A stretch of DNA of 64,000 nt from Rhabditoides inermis (Eukaryota; Nematoda; Chromadorea; Rhabditida; Rhabditidae), in contig CAWZYM010000139.1 in the NCBI GenBank assembly GCA_963966185.1, positions 186,001 through 250,000 on the forward strand, read 5' to 3'. A program made the position numbers and the translations under genes. Shown here one piece after another: positions 24,734 through 37,317 of the stretch; the first letter of the stretch is position 1; each line of letters starts with the position of its first letter. The notes under the pieces were generated by a model. It worked only from the letters and a program-made list of their open reading frames with translations, made no database searches and had not been told where the DNA came from.

Positions 24734-26370
24734 GTGTTCTGTCTGTGCATATTCGACGACCGAACTAGGATCGGTTGTAGCTATCTGAAGCTTGACTCCT
24801 GCGAAGATACAGGACCGTTGTGTGCTCACGTTTCAAAATACATGGTGCTCTCGCCCTTGGTAGCGAGGAGACTGGGGCAAGGGAAGAGAGGGAGAGAAGG
24901 GGAGAAAGAGAGAGATGAACGATAACTTTTTCATTCACAAGCACTTGTGAGAGTTATACACAACTGCGATTGAGTCTTCTATTCGCATTCAAATTATACT
25001 TTTTAGAAAAACCAAAATGTCTGAAAAAAACATTGGGCTTTTTCGTAACGAAAATCGATGTGTTCTGTCTGTGCATATTCGACGACCGATCTAGGATCGG
25101 TTGTATCTCTTTAAAACTTGACTCCTGCGAAGATACAGGACCGTTGTGTGCTCACGTTTCAAAATACATGGTGCTCTTGCCCTTGGTAGCGAGGAGACTG
25201 GGGCAAGAGAAAAGAGGGAGAGAGGGGGAGAAAGAGAGAGATGAACGATAACTTTTTCTTTTAAAAGCACTTGTGAGAGTTATACACAACTGCAACTGGG
25301 TCTTCTATTCGCAATAAAAGTATCCTTTTGAAAAACCCGAATTGTCTGAAAAAACAATGGGCTTTTTCGTAACGAAAATCGATGTTTTCTGTCTGTGCAT
25401 ATTCGACGACCGATCTAGGATCGGTTGTAGCTATCTGAAGCTTGACTCCTGCAAAGATACAGGACCGTTGTGTGCTCACGTTTCAAAATACATGGTGCTC
25501 TCGCCCTTGGTAGCGAGGAGACTGCTGCAAGAGAAGAGAGGGAGAGAGGGGGAGAAAGAGAGAGATGAACGATTGCTTTTTTCATTCACAAGCACTTGTG
25601 AGAGTTATACACAACTGCAACTGGATCTTCTATTCGCATTTAAATTATACTTTTTGAAAAACCCGAAACGTCTGGAAAACAATAAACAATGGTCTTCTTC
25701 GTAAAGGTAGATCGATGTTTTCTGTCTGTGCATATTCGACGACCGAACTAGGATCGGTTGTAGCTATCTGAAGCTTGACTCCTGCGAAGATACAGGACCG
25801 TTGTGTGCTCACGTTTCAAAATACATGGTGCTCTTGCCCTTGGTAGCGAGAAGACTGGGGCAAGAGAAGAGAGGTAGAGAGGGGGAGGAAGAGAGAGATA
25901 AACGATAACTTTTTTCATTCACAAGCACTTGTGAGAGTTGGACACAACTGCAACTGGGTCTTCTATTTGCATTCAAATTATACTTTCAGAAAAACCCGAA
26001 GTGTCTGAAAAAAAACAATGGGCTTCTTCCTAACGTAATACGAGGTGTTCTGTCTGTGCATATTCGACGACCGATCTAGGATCGGTTGTAGCTATCTGAA
26101 GCTTGACTCCTGCAAAGATACAGGACCGTTGTGTGCTCACGTTTCAAAATACATGGTGCTCTCGCCCTTGGTAGCGAGGAGACTGGGGCAAGAGAAGAGA
26201 GGGAGAGAAGGGGAGAAAGAGAGAGATGAACGATAACTTTTCATTCACAAGCACTTGTGAGAGTTATACACAACTGCAACTGGGCCTTCTATTCGCATTC
26301 AAAATATACTTTTTGAAAAACCCGAAATGTCTGAAAAAAACATTGGGCTTTTTCGTAAAGGTAGATCGAG

Positions 26371-29300
26371 GTGTTCTGTCTGTGCATATTCGACGACCGA
26401 TCTAGGATCGGTTGTAGCTGTCTGAAGCTTGACTTCTGCGAAAATACAGGACCGTTGTGTGCTCACGTTTCAAAATACATGGTACTCTCGCCCTTGGTAG
26501 CGAGGAGACTGGGGCAAGGGAAGAGAGGGAGAGAAGGGGAGAAAGAGAGAGATGAACGATAACTTTTTCATTCACAAGCACTTGTGAGAGTTATACACAA
26601 CTGCGATTGAGTCTTCTATTCGCATTCAAATTATACTTTTTAGAAAAACCGAAATGTCTGAAAAAAACATTGGGCTTTTTCGTAACGAAAATCGATGTGT
26701 TCTGTCTGTGCATATACGACGACCGATCTAGGATCGGTTGTATCTCTTTGAAGCTTGACTCCTGCGAAGATAAAGGACCGTTGTGTGCTCACGTTTCAAA
26801 ATACATGGTGCTCTCGCCCTTGGTAGCGAGGAGACTGGGGCAAGAGAAGAGAGGGAGAGAGGGGGAGGGGGAGAAAGAGAGAGATGAACGATAACTTTTT
26901 CATTCAAAAGCACTTGTGAGAATTATACACAACTGCAACTGGGTCTTCTATTCGCATTCAAAATATACTTTTTGAAAAACCCGAAATGTTTGAAATACAA
27001 TAAACAATGGTCTTCTTCGTAAAGGTAGATCGAGGTGTTCTGTCTGTGCATATTCGACGACCGATCTATAATCGGTTGTATCTATCTGAAGCTTGACTCC
27101 TGCGAAGATACAGGACCGTTGTGTGCTCACGTTTCAAAATACATGGTGCTCTCGCCCTTTGTAGCGAGGAGACTGGGGCGAGAGAAGAGAGGTAAAGAGG
27201 GGGAGAAAGAGAGAGATAAACGATGACTTTTTCATTCACAAGCACTTGTGAAAGTTGAACACAACTGCAACTGGGTCTTCTATTTGCATTCAAATTATAC
27301 TTTCAGAAAAACCGAAATGTCTGAAAAAAACATTGGGCTTTTTCGTAACGAAAATCGATGTGTTCTGTCTGTGCATATACGACGACCGATCTAGGATCGG
27401 TTGTATCTCTTTGAAGCTTGACTCCTGCGAAGATAAAGGACCGTTGTGTGCTCACGTTTCAAAATACATGGTGCTCTCGCCCTTGGTAGCGAGGAGACTG
27501 GGGCAAGAGAAGAGAGGGAGAGAGGGGGAGGGGGAGAAAGAGAGAGATGAACGATAACTTTTTCATTCAAAAGCACTTGTGAGAGTTATACACAACTGCA
27601 ACTGGGTCTTCTATTCGCATTCAAAATATACTTTTTGAAAAACCCGAAATGTTTGAAATACAATAAACAATGGTCTTCTTCGTAAAGGTAGATCGAGGTG
27701 TTCTGTCTGTGCATATTCGACGACCGATCTAGGATCGGTTGTAGCTATCTGAAGCTTGACTTCTGCGAAAATACAGGACCGTTGTGTGCTCACGTTTCAA
27801 AATACATGGTACTCTCGCCCTTGGTAGCGAGGAGACTGGGGCAAGGGAAGAGAGGGAGAGAAGGGGAGAAAGAGAGAGATGAACGATAACTTTTTTCATT
27901 CACAAGCACTTGTGAGAGTTATACACAACTGCGATTGAGTCTTCTATTCGCATTCAAATTATACTTTTTAGAAAAACCGAAATGTCTGAAAAAAACATTG
28001 GGCTTTTTCGTAACGAAAATCGATGTGTTCTGTCTGTGCATATACGACGACCGATCTAGGATCGGTTGTATCTCTTTGAAGCTTGACTCCTGCGAAGATA
28101 AAGGACCGTTGTGTGCTCACGTTTCAAAATACATGGTGCTCTCGCCCTTGGTAGCGAGGAGACTGGGGCAAGAGAAGAGAGGGAGAGAGGGGGAGGGGGA
28201 GAAAGAGAGAGATGAACGATAACTTTTTCATTCAAAAGCACTTGTGAGAATTATACACAACTGCAACTGGGTCTTCTATTCGCATTCAAAATATACTTTT
28301 TGAAAAACCCGAAATGTTTGAAATACAATAAACAATGGTCTTCTTCGTAAAGGTAGATCGAGGTGTTCTGTCTGTGCATATTCGACGACCGATCTATAAT
28401 CGGTTGTATCTATCTGAAGCTTGACTCCTGCGAAGATACAGGACCGTTGTGTGCTCACGTTTCAAAATACATGGTGCTCTCGCCCTTTGTAGCGAGGAGA
28501 CTGGGGCGAGAGAAGAGAGGTAAAGAGGGGGAGAAAGAGAGAGATAAACGATGACTTTTTCATTCACAAGCACTTGTGAAAGTTGAACACAACTGCAACT
28601 GGGTCTTCTATTTGCATTCAAATTATACTTTCAGAAAAACCGAAATGTCTGAAAAAAACATTGGGCTTTTTCGTAACGAAAATCGATGTGTTCTGTCTGT
28701 GCATATACGACGACCGATCTAGGATCGGTTGTATCTCTTTGAAGCTTGACTCCTGCGAAGATAAAGGACCGTTGTGTGCTCACGTTTCAAAATACATGGT
28801 GCTCTCGCCCTTGGTAGCGAGGAGACTGGGGCAAGAGAAGAGAGGGAGAGAGGGGGAGGGGGAGAAAGAGAGAGATGAACGATAACTTTTTCATTCAAAA
28901 GCACTTGTGAGAGTTATACACAACTGCAACTGGGTCTTCTATTCGCATTCAAAATATACTTTTTGAAAAACCCGAAATGTTTGAAATACAATAAACAATG
29001 GTCTTCTTCGTAAAGGTAGATCGAGGTGTTCTGTCTGTGCATATTCGACGACCGATCTAGGATCGGTTGTAGCTATCTGAAGCTTGACTTCTGCGAAAAT
29101 ACAGGACCGTTGTGTGCTCACGTTTCAAAATACATGGTACTCTCGCCCTTGGTAGCGAGGAGACTGGGGCAAGGGAAGAGAGGGAGAGAAGGGGAGAAAG
29201 AGAGAGATGAACGATAACTTTTTCATTCACAAGCACTTGTGAGAGTTATACACAACTGCGATTGAGTCTTCTATTCGCATTCAAATTATACTTTTTAGAA

Positions 29301-30678
29301 AAACCGAAATGTCTGAAAAAAACATTGGGCTTTTTCGTAACGAAAATCGATGTGTTCTGTCTGTGCATATACGACGACCGATCTAGGATCGGTTGTATCT
29401 CTTTGAAGCTTGACTCCTGCGAAGATAAAGGACCGTTGTGTGCTCACGTTTCAAAATACATGGTGCTCTCGCCCTTGGTAGCGAGGAGACTGGGGCAAGA
29501 GAAGAGAGGGAGAGAGGGGGAGGGGGAGAAAGAGAGAGATGAACGATAACTTTTTCATTCAAAAGCACTTGTGAGATTTATACACAACTGCAACCGGGTC
29601 TTCTATTCGCATTCAAAATATCCTTTTTGAAAAACCCGAAATGTTTGAAATACAATAAACAATGGTCTTCTTCGTAAAGGTAGATCGAGGTGTTCTGTCT
29701 GTGCATATTCGACGACCGATCTATAATCGGTTGTATCTATCTGAAGCTTGACTCCTGCGAAGATACAGGACCGTTGTGTGCTCACGTTTCAAAATACATG
29801 GTGCTCTCGCCCTTTGTAGCGAGGAGACTGGGGCGAGAGAAGAGAGGTAAAGAGGGGGAGAAAGAGAGAGATAAACGATGACTTTTTCATTCACAAGCAC
29901 TTGTGAAAGTTGAACACAACTGCAACTGGGTCTTCTATTTGCATTCAAATTATACTTTCAGAAAAACCGAAATGTCTGAAAAAAACATTGGGCTTTTTCG
30001 TAACGAAAATCGATGTGTTCTGTCTGTGCATATACGACGACCGATCTAGGATCGGTTGTATCTCTTTGAAGCTTGACTCCTGCGAAGATAAAGGACCGTT
30101 GTGTGCTCACGTTTCAAAATACATGGTGCTCTCGCCCTTGGTAGCGAGGAGACTGGGGCAAGAGAAGAGAGGGAGAGAGGGGGAGGGGGAGAAAGAGAGA
30201 GATGAACGATAACTTTTTCATTCAAAAGCACTTGTGAGAGTTATACACAACTGCAACTGGGTCTTCTATTCGCATTCAAAATATACTTTTTGAAAAACCC
30301 GAAATGTTTGAAATACAATAAACAATGGTCTTCTTCGTAAAGGTAGATCGAGGTGTTCTGTCTGTGCATATTCGACGACCGATCTAGGATCGGTTGTAGC
30401 TATCTGAAGCTTGACTTCTGCGAAAATACAGGACCGTTGTGTGCTCACGTTTCAAAATACATGGTACTCTCGCCCTTGGTAGCGAGGAGACTGGGGCAAG
30501 GGAAGAGAGGGAGAGAAGGGGAGAAAGAGAGAGATGAACGATAACTTTTTCATTCACAAGCACTTGTGAGAGTTATACACAACTGCGATTGAGTCTTCTA
30601 TTCGCATTCAAATTATACTTTTTAGAAAAACCGAAATGTCTGAAAAAAACATTGGGCTTTTTCGTAACGAAAATCGAT
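26371..30678 (+). repeat. c-a-b-a tetrameric HOR domain (1,327-1,328 bp period)
   Basis: From anchor spacing: c 26371, a 26697, b 27035, a 27360, c 27698, a 28025, b 28363, a 28688, c 29026, a 29352, b 29690, a 30015, c 30353. Intervals alternate about 326 and 338 bp, so every second monomer is type a and the tetramer is a doubled 663/664-bp dimer. Only isolated differences separate the units by eye: an extra T near 27,888 makes one period 1,328 bp, and GAGATTTATACAC, AACCGGG and ATATCC near 29,575-29,632 are private to one unit. Confidence 0.92.
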
Positions 30679-31010
30679 GTGTTCTGTCTGTGCATATACG
30701 ACGACCGATCTAGGATCGGTTGTATCTCTTTGAAGCTTGACTCCTGCAAAGATAAAGGACCGTTGTGTGCTCACGTTTCAAAATACATGGTGCTCTCGCC
30801 CTTGGTAGCGAGGAGACTGGGGCAAGAGAAGAGAGGAAGAGAGTGGGAGGGGGAGAAAGAGAGAGATAAACGATAACTTTTTCATTCACAAGCACTTGTG
30901 AAAGTTGAACACAACTGCAACTGGGTCTTCTATTTGCATTCAAATTATACTTTCAGAAAAACCGAAATGTCTGAAAAAAAACATTGGGCTTTTTCGTAAC
31001 GAAAATCGAT
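30679..31010 (+). repeat. Hybrid monomer a* (a-type 5' part, b-type 3' part)
   Basis: Begins as an a unit (TATACGACGACC, ATCTCTTTGAAGC, GATAAAGGACC) but ends as a b unit (GATAAACGATAAC, GTGAAAGTTGAACAC, TATTTGCATTC, ACTTTCAG). It carries private GAGGAAGAGAGTGGGAGG in between. Spacing to the next unit is 332 bp instead of 338. The switch lies in or just after the purine tract, as expected for unequal exchange between a and b. Confidence 0.85.
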
Positions 31011-32337
31011 GTGTTCTGTCTGTGCATATACGACGACCGATCTAGGATCGGTTGTATCTCTTTGAAGCTTGACTCCTGCGAAGATAAAGGACCGTTGTGT
31101 GCTCACGTTTCAAAATACATGGTGCTCTCTCCCTTGGTAGCGAGGAGACTGGGGCAAGAGAAGAGAGGGAGAGAGGGGGAGGGGGAGAAAGAGAGAGATG
31201 AACGATAACTTTTTCATTCAAAAGCACTTGTGAGAATTATACACAACTGCAACTGGGTCTTCTATTCGCATTCAAAATATACTTTTTGAAAAACCCGAAA
31301 TGTTTGAAATACAATAAACAATGGTCTTCTTCGTAAAGGTAGATCGAGGTGTTCTGTCTGTGCATATTCGACGACCGATCTATAATCGGTTGTATCTATC
31401 TGAAGCTTGACTCCTGCGAAGATACAGGACCGTTGTGTGCTCACGTTTCAAAATACATGGTGCTCTCGCCCTTTGTAGCGAGGAGACTGGGGCGAGAGAA
31501 GAGAGGTAAAGAGGGGGAGAAAGAGAGAGATAAACGATGACTTTTTCATTCACAAGCACTTGTGAAAGTTGAACACAACTGCAACTGGGTCTTCTATTTG
31601 CATTCAAATTATACTTTCAGAAAAACCGAAATGTCTGAAAAAAACATTGGGCTTTTTCGTAACGAAAATCGATGTGTTCTGTCTGTGCATATACGACGAC
31701 CGATCTAGGATCGGTTGTATCTCTTTGAAGCTTGACTCCTGCGAAGATAAAGGACCGTTGTGTGCTCACGTTTCAAAATACATGGTGCTCTCGCCCTTGG
31801 TAGCGAGGAGACTGGGGCAAGAGAAGAGAGGGAGAGAGGGGGAGGGGGAGAAAGAGAGAGATGAACGATAACTTTTTCATTCAAAAGCACTTGTGAGAGT
31901 TATACACAACTGCAACTGGGTCTTCTATTCGCATTCAAAATATACTTTTTGAAAAACCCGAAATGTTTGAAATACAATAAACAATGGTCTTCTTCGTAAA
32001 GGTAGATCGAGGTGTTCTGTCTGTGCATATTCGACGACCGATCTAGGATCGGTTGTAGCTATCTGAAGCTTGACTTCTGCGAAAATACAGGACCGTTGTG
32101 TGCTCACGTTTCAAAATACATGGTACTCTCGCCCTTGGTAGCGAGGAGACTGGGGCAAGGGAAGAGAGGGAGAGAAGGGGAGAAAGAGAGAGATGAACGA
32201 TAACTTTTTCATTCACAAGCACTTGTGAGAGTTATACACAACTGCGATTGAGTCTTCTATTCGCATTCAAATTATACTTTTTAGAAAAACCGAAATGTCT
32301 GAAAAAAACATTGGGCTTTTTCGTAACGAAAATCGAT
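30679..32337 (+). repeat. Five-monomer HOR unit a*-a-b-a-c, 1,659 bp
   Basis: The hybrid monomer adds one unit to the local four-monomer pattern, lengthening the period from 1,327 to 1,659 bp. The unit's second monomer has CTCTCTCCC in the core. The next 1,659 bp repeat a*-a-b-a with the same markers, so the enlarged unit itself was amplified. Confidence 0.88.
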
Positions 32338-33996
32338 GTGTTCTGTCTGTGCATATACGACGACCGATCTAGGATCGGTTGTATCTCTTTGAAGCTTGAC
32401 TCCTGCAAAGATAAAGGACCGTTGTGTGCTCACGTTTCAAAATACATGGTGCTCTCGCCCTTGGTAGCGAGGAGACTGGGGCAAGAGAAGAGAGGAAGAG
32501 AGTGGGAGGGGGAGAAAGAGAGAGATAAACGATAACTTTTTCATTCACAAGCACTTGTGAAAGTTGAACACAACTGCAACTGGGTCTTCTATTTGCATTC
32601 AAATTATACTTTCAGAAAAACCGAAATGTCTGAAAAAAAACATTGGGCTTTTTCGTAACGAAAATCGATGTGTTCTGTCTGTGCATATACGACGACCGAT
32701 CTAGGATCGGTTGTATCTCTTTGAAGCTTGACTCCTGCGAAGATAAAGGACCGTTGTGTGCTCACGTTTCAAAATACATGGTGCTCTCTCCCTTGGTAGC
32801 GAGGAGACTGGGGCAAGAGAAGAGAGGGAGAGAGGGGGAGGGGGAGAAAGAGAGAGATGAACGATAACTTTTTCATTCAAAAGCACTTGTGAGAATTATA
32901 CACAACTGCAACTGGGTCTTCTATTCGCATTCAAAATATACTTTTTGAAAAACCCGAAATGTTTGAAATACAATAAACAATGGTCTTCTTCGTAAAGGTA
33001 GATCGAGGTGTTCTGTCTGTGCATATTCGACGACCGATCTATAATCGGTTGTATCTATCTGAAGCTTGACTCCTGCGAAGATACAGGACCGTTGTGTGCT
33101 CACGTTTCAAAATACATGGTGCTCTCGCCCTTTGTAGCGAGGAGACTGGGGCGAGAGAAGAGAGGTAAAGAGGGGGAGAAAGAGAGAGATAAACGATAAC
33201 TTTTTCATTCACAAGCACTTGTGAAAGTTGAACACAACTGCAACTGGGTCTTCTATTTGCATTCAAATTATACTTTCAGAAAAACCGAAATGTCTGAAAA
33301 AAACATTGGGCTTTTTCGTAACGAAAATCGATGTGTTCTGTCTGTGCATATACGACGACCGATCTAGGATCGGTTGTATCTCTTTGAAGCTTGACTCCTG
33401 CGAAGATAAAGGACCGTTGTGTGCTCACGTTTCAAAATACATGGTGCTCTCGCCCTTGGTAGCGAGGAGACTGGGGCAAGAGAAGAGAGGGAGAGAGGGG
33501 GAGGGGGAGAAAGAGAGAGATGAACGATAACTTTTTCATTCAAAAGCACTTGTGAGAGTTATACACAACTGCAACTGGGTCTTCTATTCGCATTCAAAAT
33601 ATACTTTTTGAAAAACCCGAAATGTTTGAAATACAATAAACAATGGTCTTCTTCGTAAAGGTAGATCGAGGTGTTCTGTCTGTGCATATTCGACGACCGA
33701 TCTATAATCGGTTGTATCTATCTGAAGCTTGACTCCTGCGAAGATACAGGACCGTTGTGTGCTCACGTTTCAAAATACATGGTGCTCTCGCCCTTTGTAG
33801 CGAGGAGACTGGGGCGAGAGAAGAGAGGTAAAGAGGGGGAGAAAGAGAGAGATAAACGATAACTTTTTCATTCACAAGCACTTGTGAAAGTTGAACACAA
33901 CTGCAACTGGGTCTTCTATTTGCATTCAAATTATACTTTCAGAAAAACCGAAATGTCTGAAAAAAAACATTGGGCTTTTTCGTAACGAAAATCGAT
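32338..33996 (+). repeat. Second 1,659-bp unit, a*-a-b-a-b
   Basis: Same as the previous unit through its fourth monomer, but the fifth is b (33,671) instead of c. Its b monomer also has ATAAACGATAAC, whereas earlier b units (27,035, 28,363, 29,690, 31,349) have ATAAACGATGAC. A switch to a different b lineage therefore occurred inside this unit. Confidence 0.85.
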
Positions 33997-35323
33997 GTGT
34001 TCTGTCTGTGCATATACGACGACCGATCTAGGATCGGTTGTATCTCTTTGAAGCTTGACTCCTGCGAAGATAAAGGACCGTTGTGTGCTCACGTTTCAAA
34101 ATACATGGTGCTCTCTCCCTTGGTAGCGAGGAGACTGGGGCAAGAGAAGAGAGGGAGAGAGGGGGAGGGGGAGAAAGAGAGAGATGAACGATAACTTTTT
34201 CATTCAAAAGCACTTGTGAGAATTATACACAACTGCAACTGGGTCTTCTATTCGCATTCAAAATATACTTTTTGAAAAACCCGAAATGTTTGAAATACAA
34301 TAAACAATGGTCTTCTTCGTAAAGGTAGATCGAGGTGTTCTGTCTGTGCATATTCGACGACCGATCTATAATCGGTTGTATCTATCTGAAGCTTGACTCC
34401 TGCGAAGATACAGGACCGTTGTGTGCTCACGTTTCAAAATACATGGTGCTCTCGCCCTTTGTAGCGAGGAGACTGGGGCGAGAGAAGAGAGGTAAAGAGG
34501 GGGAGAAAGAGAGAGATAAACGATAACTTTTTCATTCACAAGCACTTGTGAAAGTTGAACACAACTGCAACTGGGTCTTCTATTTGCATTCAAATTATAC
34601 TTTCAGAAAAACCGAAATGTCTGAAAAAAACATTGGGCTTTTTCGTAACGAAAATCGATGTGTTCTGTCTGTGCATATACGACGACCGATCTAGGATCGG
34701 TTGTATCTCTTTGAAGCTTGACTCCTGCGAAGATAAAGGACCGTTGTGTGCTCACGTTTCAAAATACATGGTGCTCTCGCCCTTGGTAGCGAGGAGACTG
34801 GGGCAAGAGAAGAGAGGGAGAGAGGGGGAGGGGGAGAAAGAGAGAGATGAACGATAACTTTTTCATTCAAAAGCACTTGTGAGAGTTATACACAACTGCA
34901 ACTGGGTCTTCTATTCGCATTCAAAATATACTTTTTGAAAAACCCGAAATGTTTGAAATACAATAAACAATGGTCTTCTTCGTAAAGGTAGATCGAGGTG
35001 TTCTGTCTGTGCATATTCGACGACCGATCTATAATCGGTTGTATCTATCTGAAGCTTGACTCCTGCGAAGATACAGGACCGTTGTGTGCTCACGTTTCAA
35101 AATACATGGTGCTCTCGCCCTTTGTAGCGAGGAGACTGGGGCGAGAGAAGAGAGGTAAAGAGGGGGAGAAAGAGAGAGATAAACGATAACTTTTTCATTC
35201 ACAAGCACTTGTGAAAGTTGAACACAACTGCAACTGGGTCTTCTATTTGCATTCAAATTATACTTTCAGAAAAACCGAAATGTCTGAAAAAAAACATTGG
35301 GCTTTTTCGTAACGAAAATCGAT
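32670..35323 (+). repeat. Two 1,327-bp a-b-a-b units
   Basis: Anchors: a 32670, b 33008, a 33333, b 33671, a 33997, b 34335, a 34660, b 34998. The first a of each tetramer has CTCTCTCCC and the second has CTCTCGCCC, so the period is four monomers even though the pattern looks dimeric. The first of these tetramers overlaps the end of the second 1,659-bp unit. Confidence 0.87.
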
Positions 35324-37317
35324 GTGTTCTGTCTGTGCATATACGACGACCGATCTAGGATCGGTTGTATCTCTTTGAAGCTTGACTCCTGCGAAGATAA
35401 AGGACCGTTGTGTGCTCACGTTTCAAAATACATGGTGCTCTCGCCCTTGGTAGCGAGGAGACTGGGGCAAGAGAAGAGAGGGAGAGAGGGGGAGGGGGAG
35501 AAAGAGAGAGATGAACGATAACTTTTTCATTCAAAAGCACTTGTGAGAATTATACACAACTGCAACTGGGTCTTCTATTCGCATTCAAAATATACTTTTT
35601 GAAAAACCCGAAATGTTTGAAATACAATAAACAATGGTCTTCTTCGTAAAGGTAGATCGAGGTGTTCTGTCTGTGCATATTCGACGACCGATCTAGGATC
35701 GGTTGTAGCTATCTGAAGCTTGACTTCTGCGAAAATACAGGACCGTTGTGTGCTCACGTTTCAAAATACATGGTACTCTCGCCCTTGGTAGCGAGGAGAC
35801 TGGGGCAAGGGAAGAGAGGGAGAGAAGGGGAGAAAGAGAGAGATGAACGATAACTTTTTCATTCACAAGCACTTGTGAGAGTTATACACAACTGCGATTG
35901 AGTCTTCTATTCGCATTCAAATTATACTTTTTAGAAAAACCGAAATGTCTGAAAAAAACATTGGGCTTTTTCGTAACGAAAATCGATGTGTTCTGTCTGT
36001 GCATATACGACGACCGATCTAGGATCGGTTGTATCTCTTTGAAGCTTGACTCCTGCGAAGATAAAGGACCGTTGTGTGCTCACGTTTCAAAATACATGGT
36101 GCTCTCGCCCTTGGTAGCGAGGAGACTGGGGCAAGAGAAGAGAGGGAGAGAGGGGGAGGGGGAGAAAGAGAGAGATGAACGATAACTTTTTCATTCAAAA
36201 GCACTTGTGAGAGTTATACACAACTGCAACTGGGTCTTCTATTCGCATTCAAAATATACTTTTTGAAAAACCCGAAATGTTTGAAATACAATAAACAATG
36301 GTCTTCTTCGTAAAGGTAGATCGAGGTGTTCTGTCTGTGCATATTCGACGACCGATCTATAATCGGTTGTATCTATCTGAAGCTTGACTCCTGCGAAGAT
36401 ACAGGACCGTTGTGTGCTCACGTTTCAAAATACATGGTGCTCTCGCCCTTTGTAGCGAGGAGACTGGGGCGAGAGAAGAGAGGTAAAGAGGGGGAGAAAG
36501 AGAGAGATAAACGATAACTTTTTCATTCACAAGCACTTGTGAAAGTTGAACACAACTGCAACTGGGTCTTCTATTTGCATTCAAATTATACTTTCAGAAA
36601 AACCGAAATGTCTGAAAAAAAACATTGGGCTTTTTCGTAACGAAAATCGATGTGTTCTGTCTGTGCATATACGACGACCGATCTAGGATCGGTTGTATCT
36701 CTTTGAAGCTTGACTCCTGCGAAGATAAAGGACCGTTGTGTGCTCACGTTTCAAAATACATGGTGCTCTCGCCCTTGGTAGCGAGGAGACTGGGGCAAGA
36801 GAAGAGAGGGAGAGAGGGGGAGGGGGAGAAAGAGAGAGATGAACGATAACTTTTTCATTCAAAAGCACTTGTGAGAGTTATACACAACTGCAACTGGGTC
36901 TTCTATTCGCATTCAAAATATACTTTTTGAAAAACCCGAAATGTTTGAAATACAATAAACAATGGTCTTCTTCGTAAAGGTAGATCGAGGTGTTCTGTCT
37001 GTGCATATTCGACGACCGATCTATAATCGGTTGTATCTATCTGAAGCTTGACTCCTGCGAAGATACAGGACCGTTGTGTGCTCACGTTTCAAAATACATG
37101 GTGCTCTCGCCCTTTGTAGCGAGGAGACTGGGGCGAGAGAAGAGAGGTAAAGAGGGGGAGAAAGAGAGAGATAAACGATAACTTTTTCATTCACAAGCAC
37201 TTGTGAAAGTTGAACACAACTGCAACTGGGTCTTCTATTTGCATTCAAATTATACTTTCAGAAAAACCCGAAGTGTCTGAAAAAAAAACAATGGGCTTCT
37301 TCCTAACGTAATACGAG
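35324..37317 (+). repeat. End of the a/b/c domain: a-c-a-b-a-b
   Basis: Anchors a 35324, c 35662, a 35988, b 36326, a 36652, b 36990. The CTCTCTCCC allele is absent. The domain ends cleanly inside the last b monomer: its linker switches from AGAAAAACCGAAATG to AGAAAAACCCGAAGTG, and g/d-type monomers follow. Confidence 0.85.
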
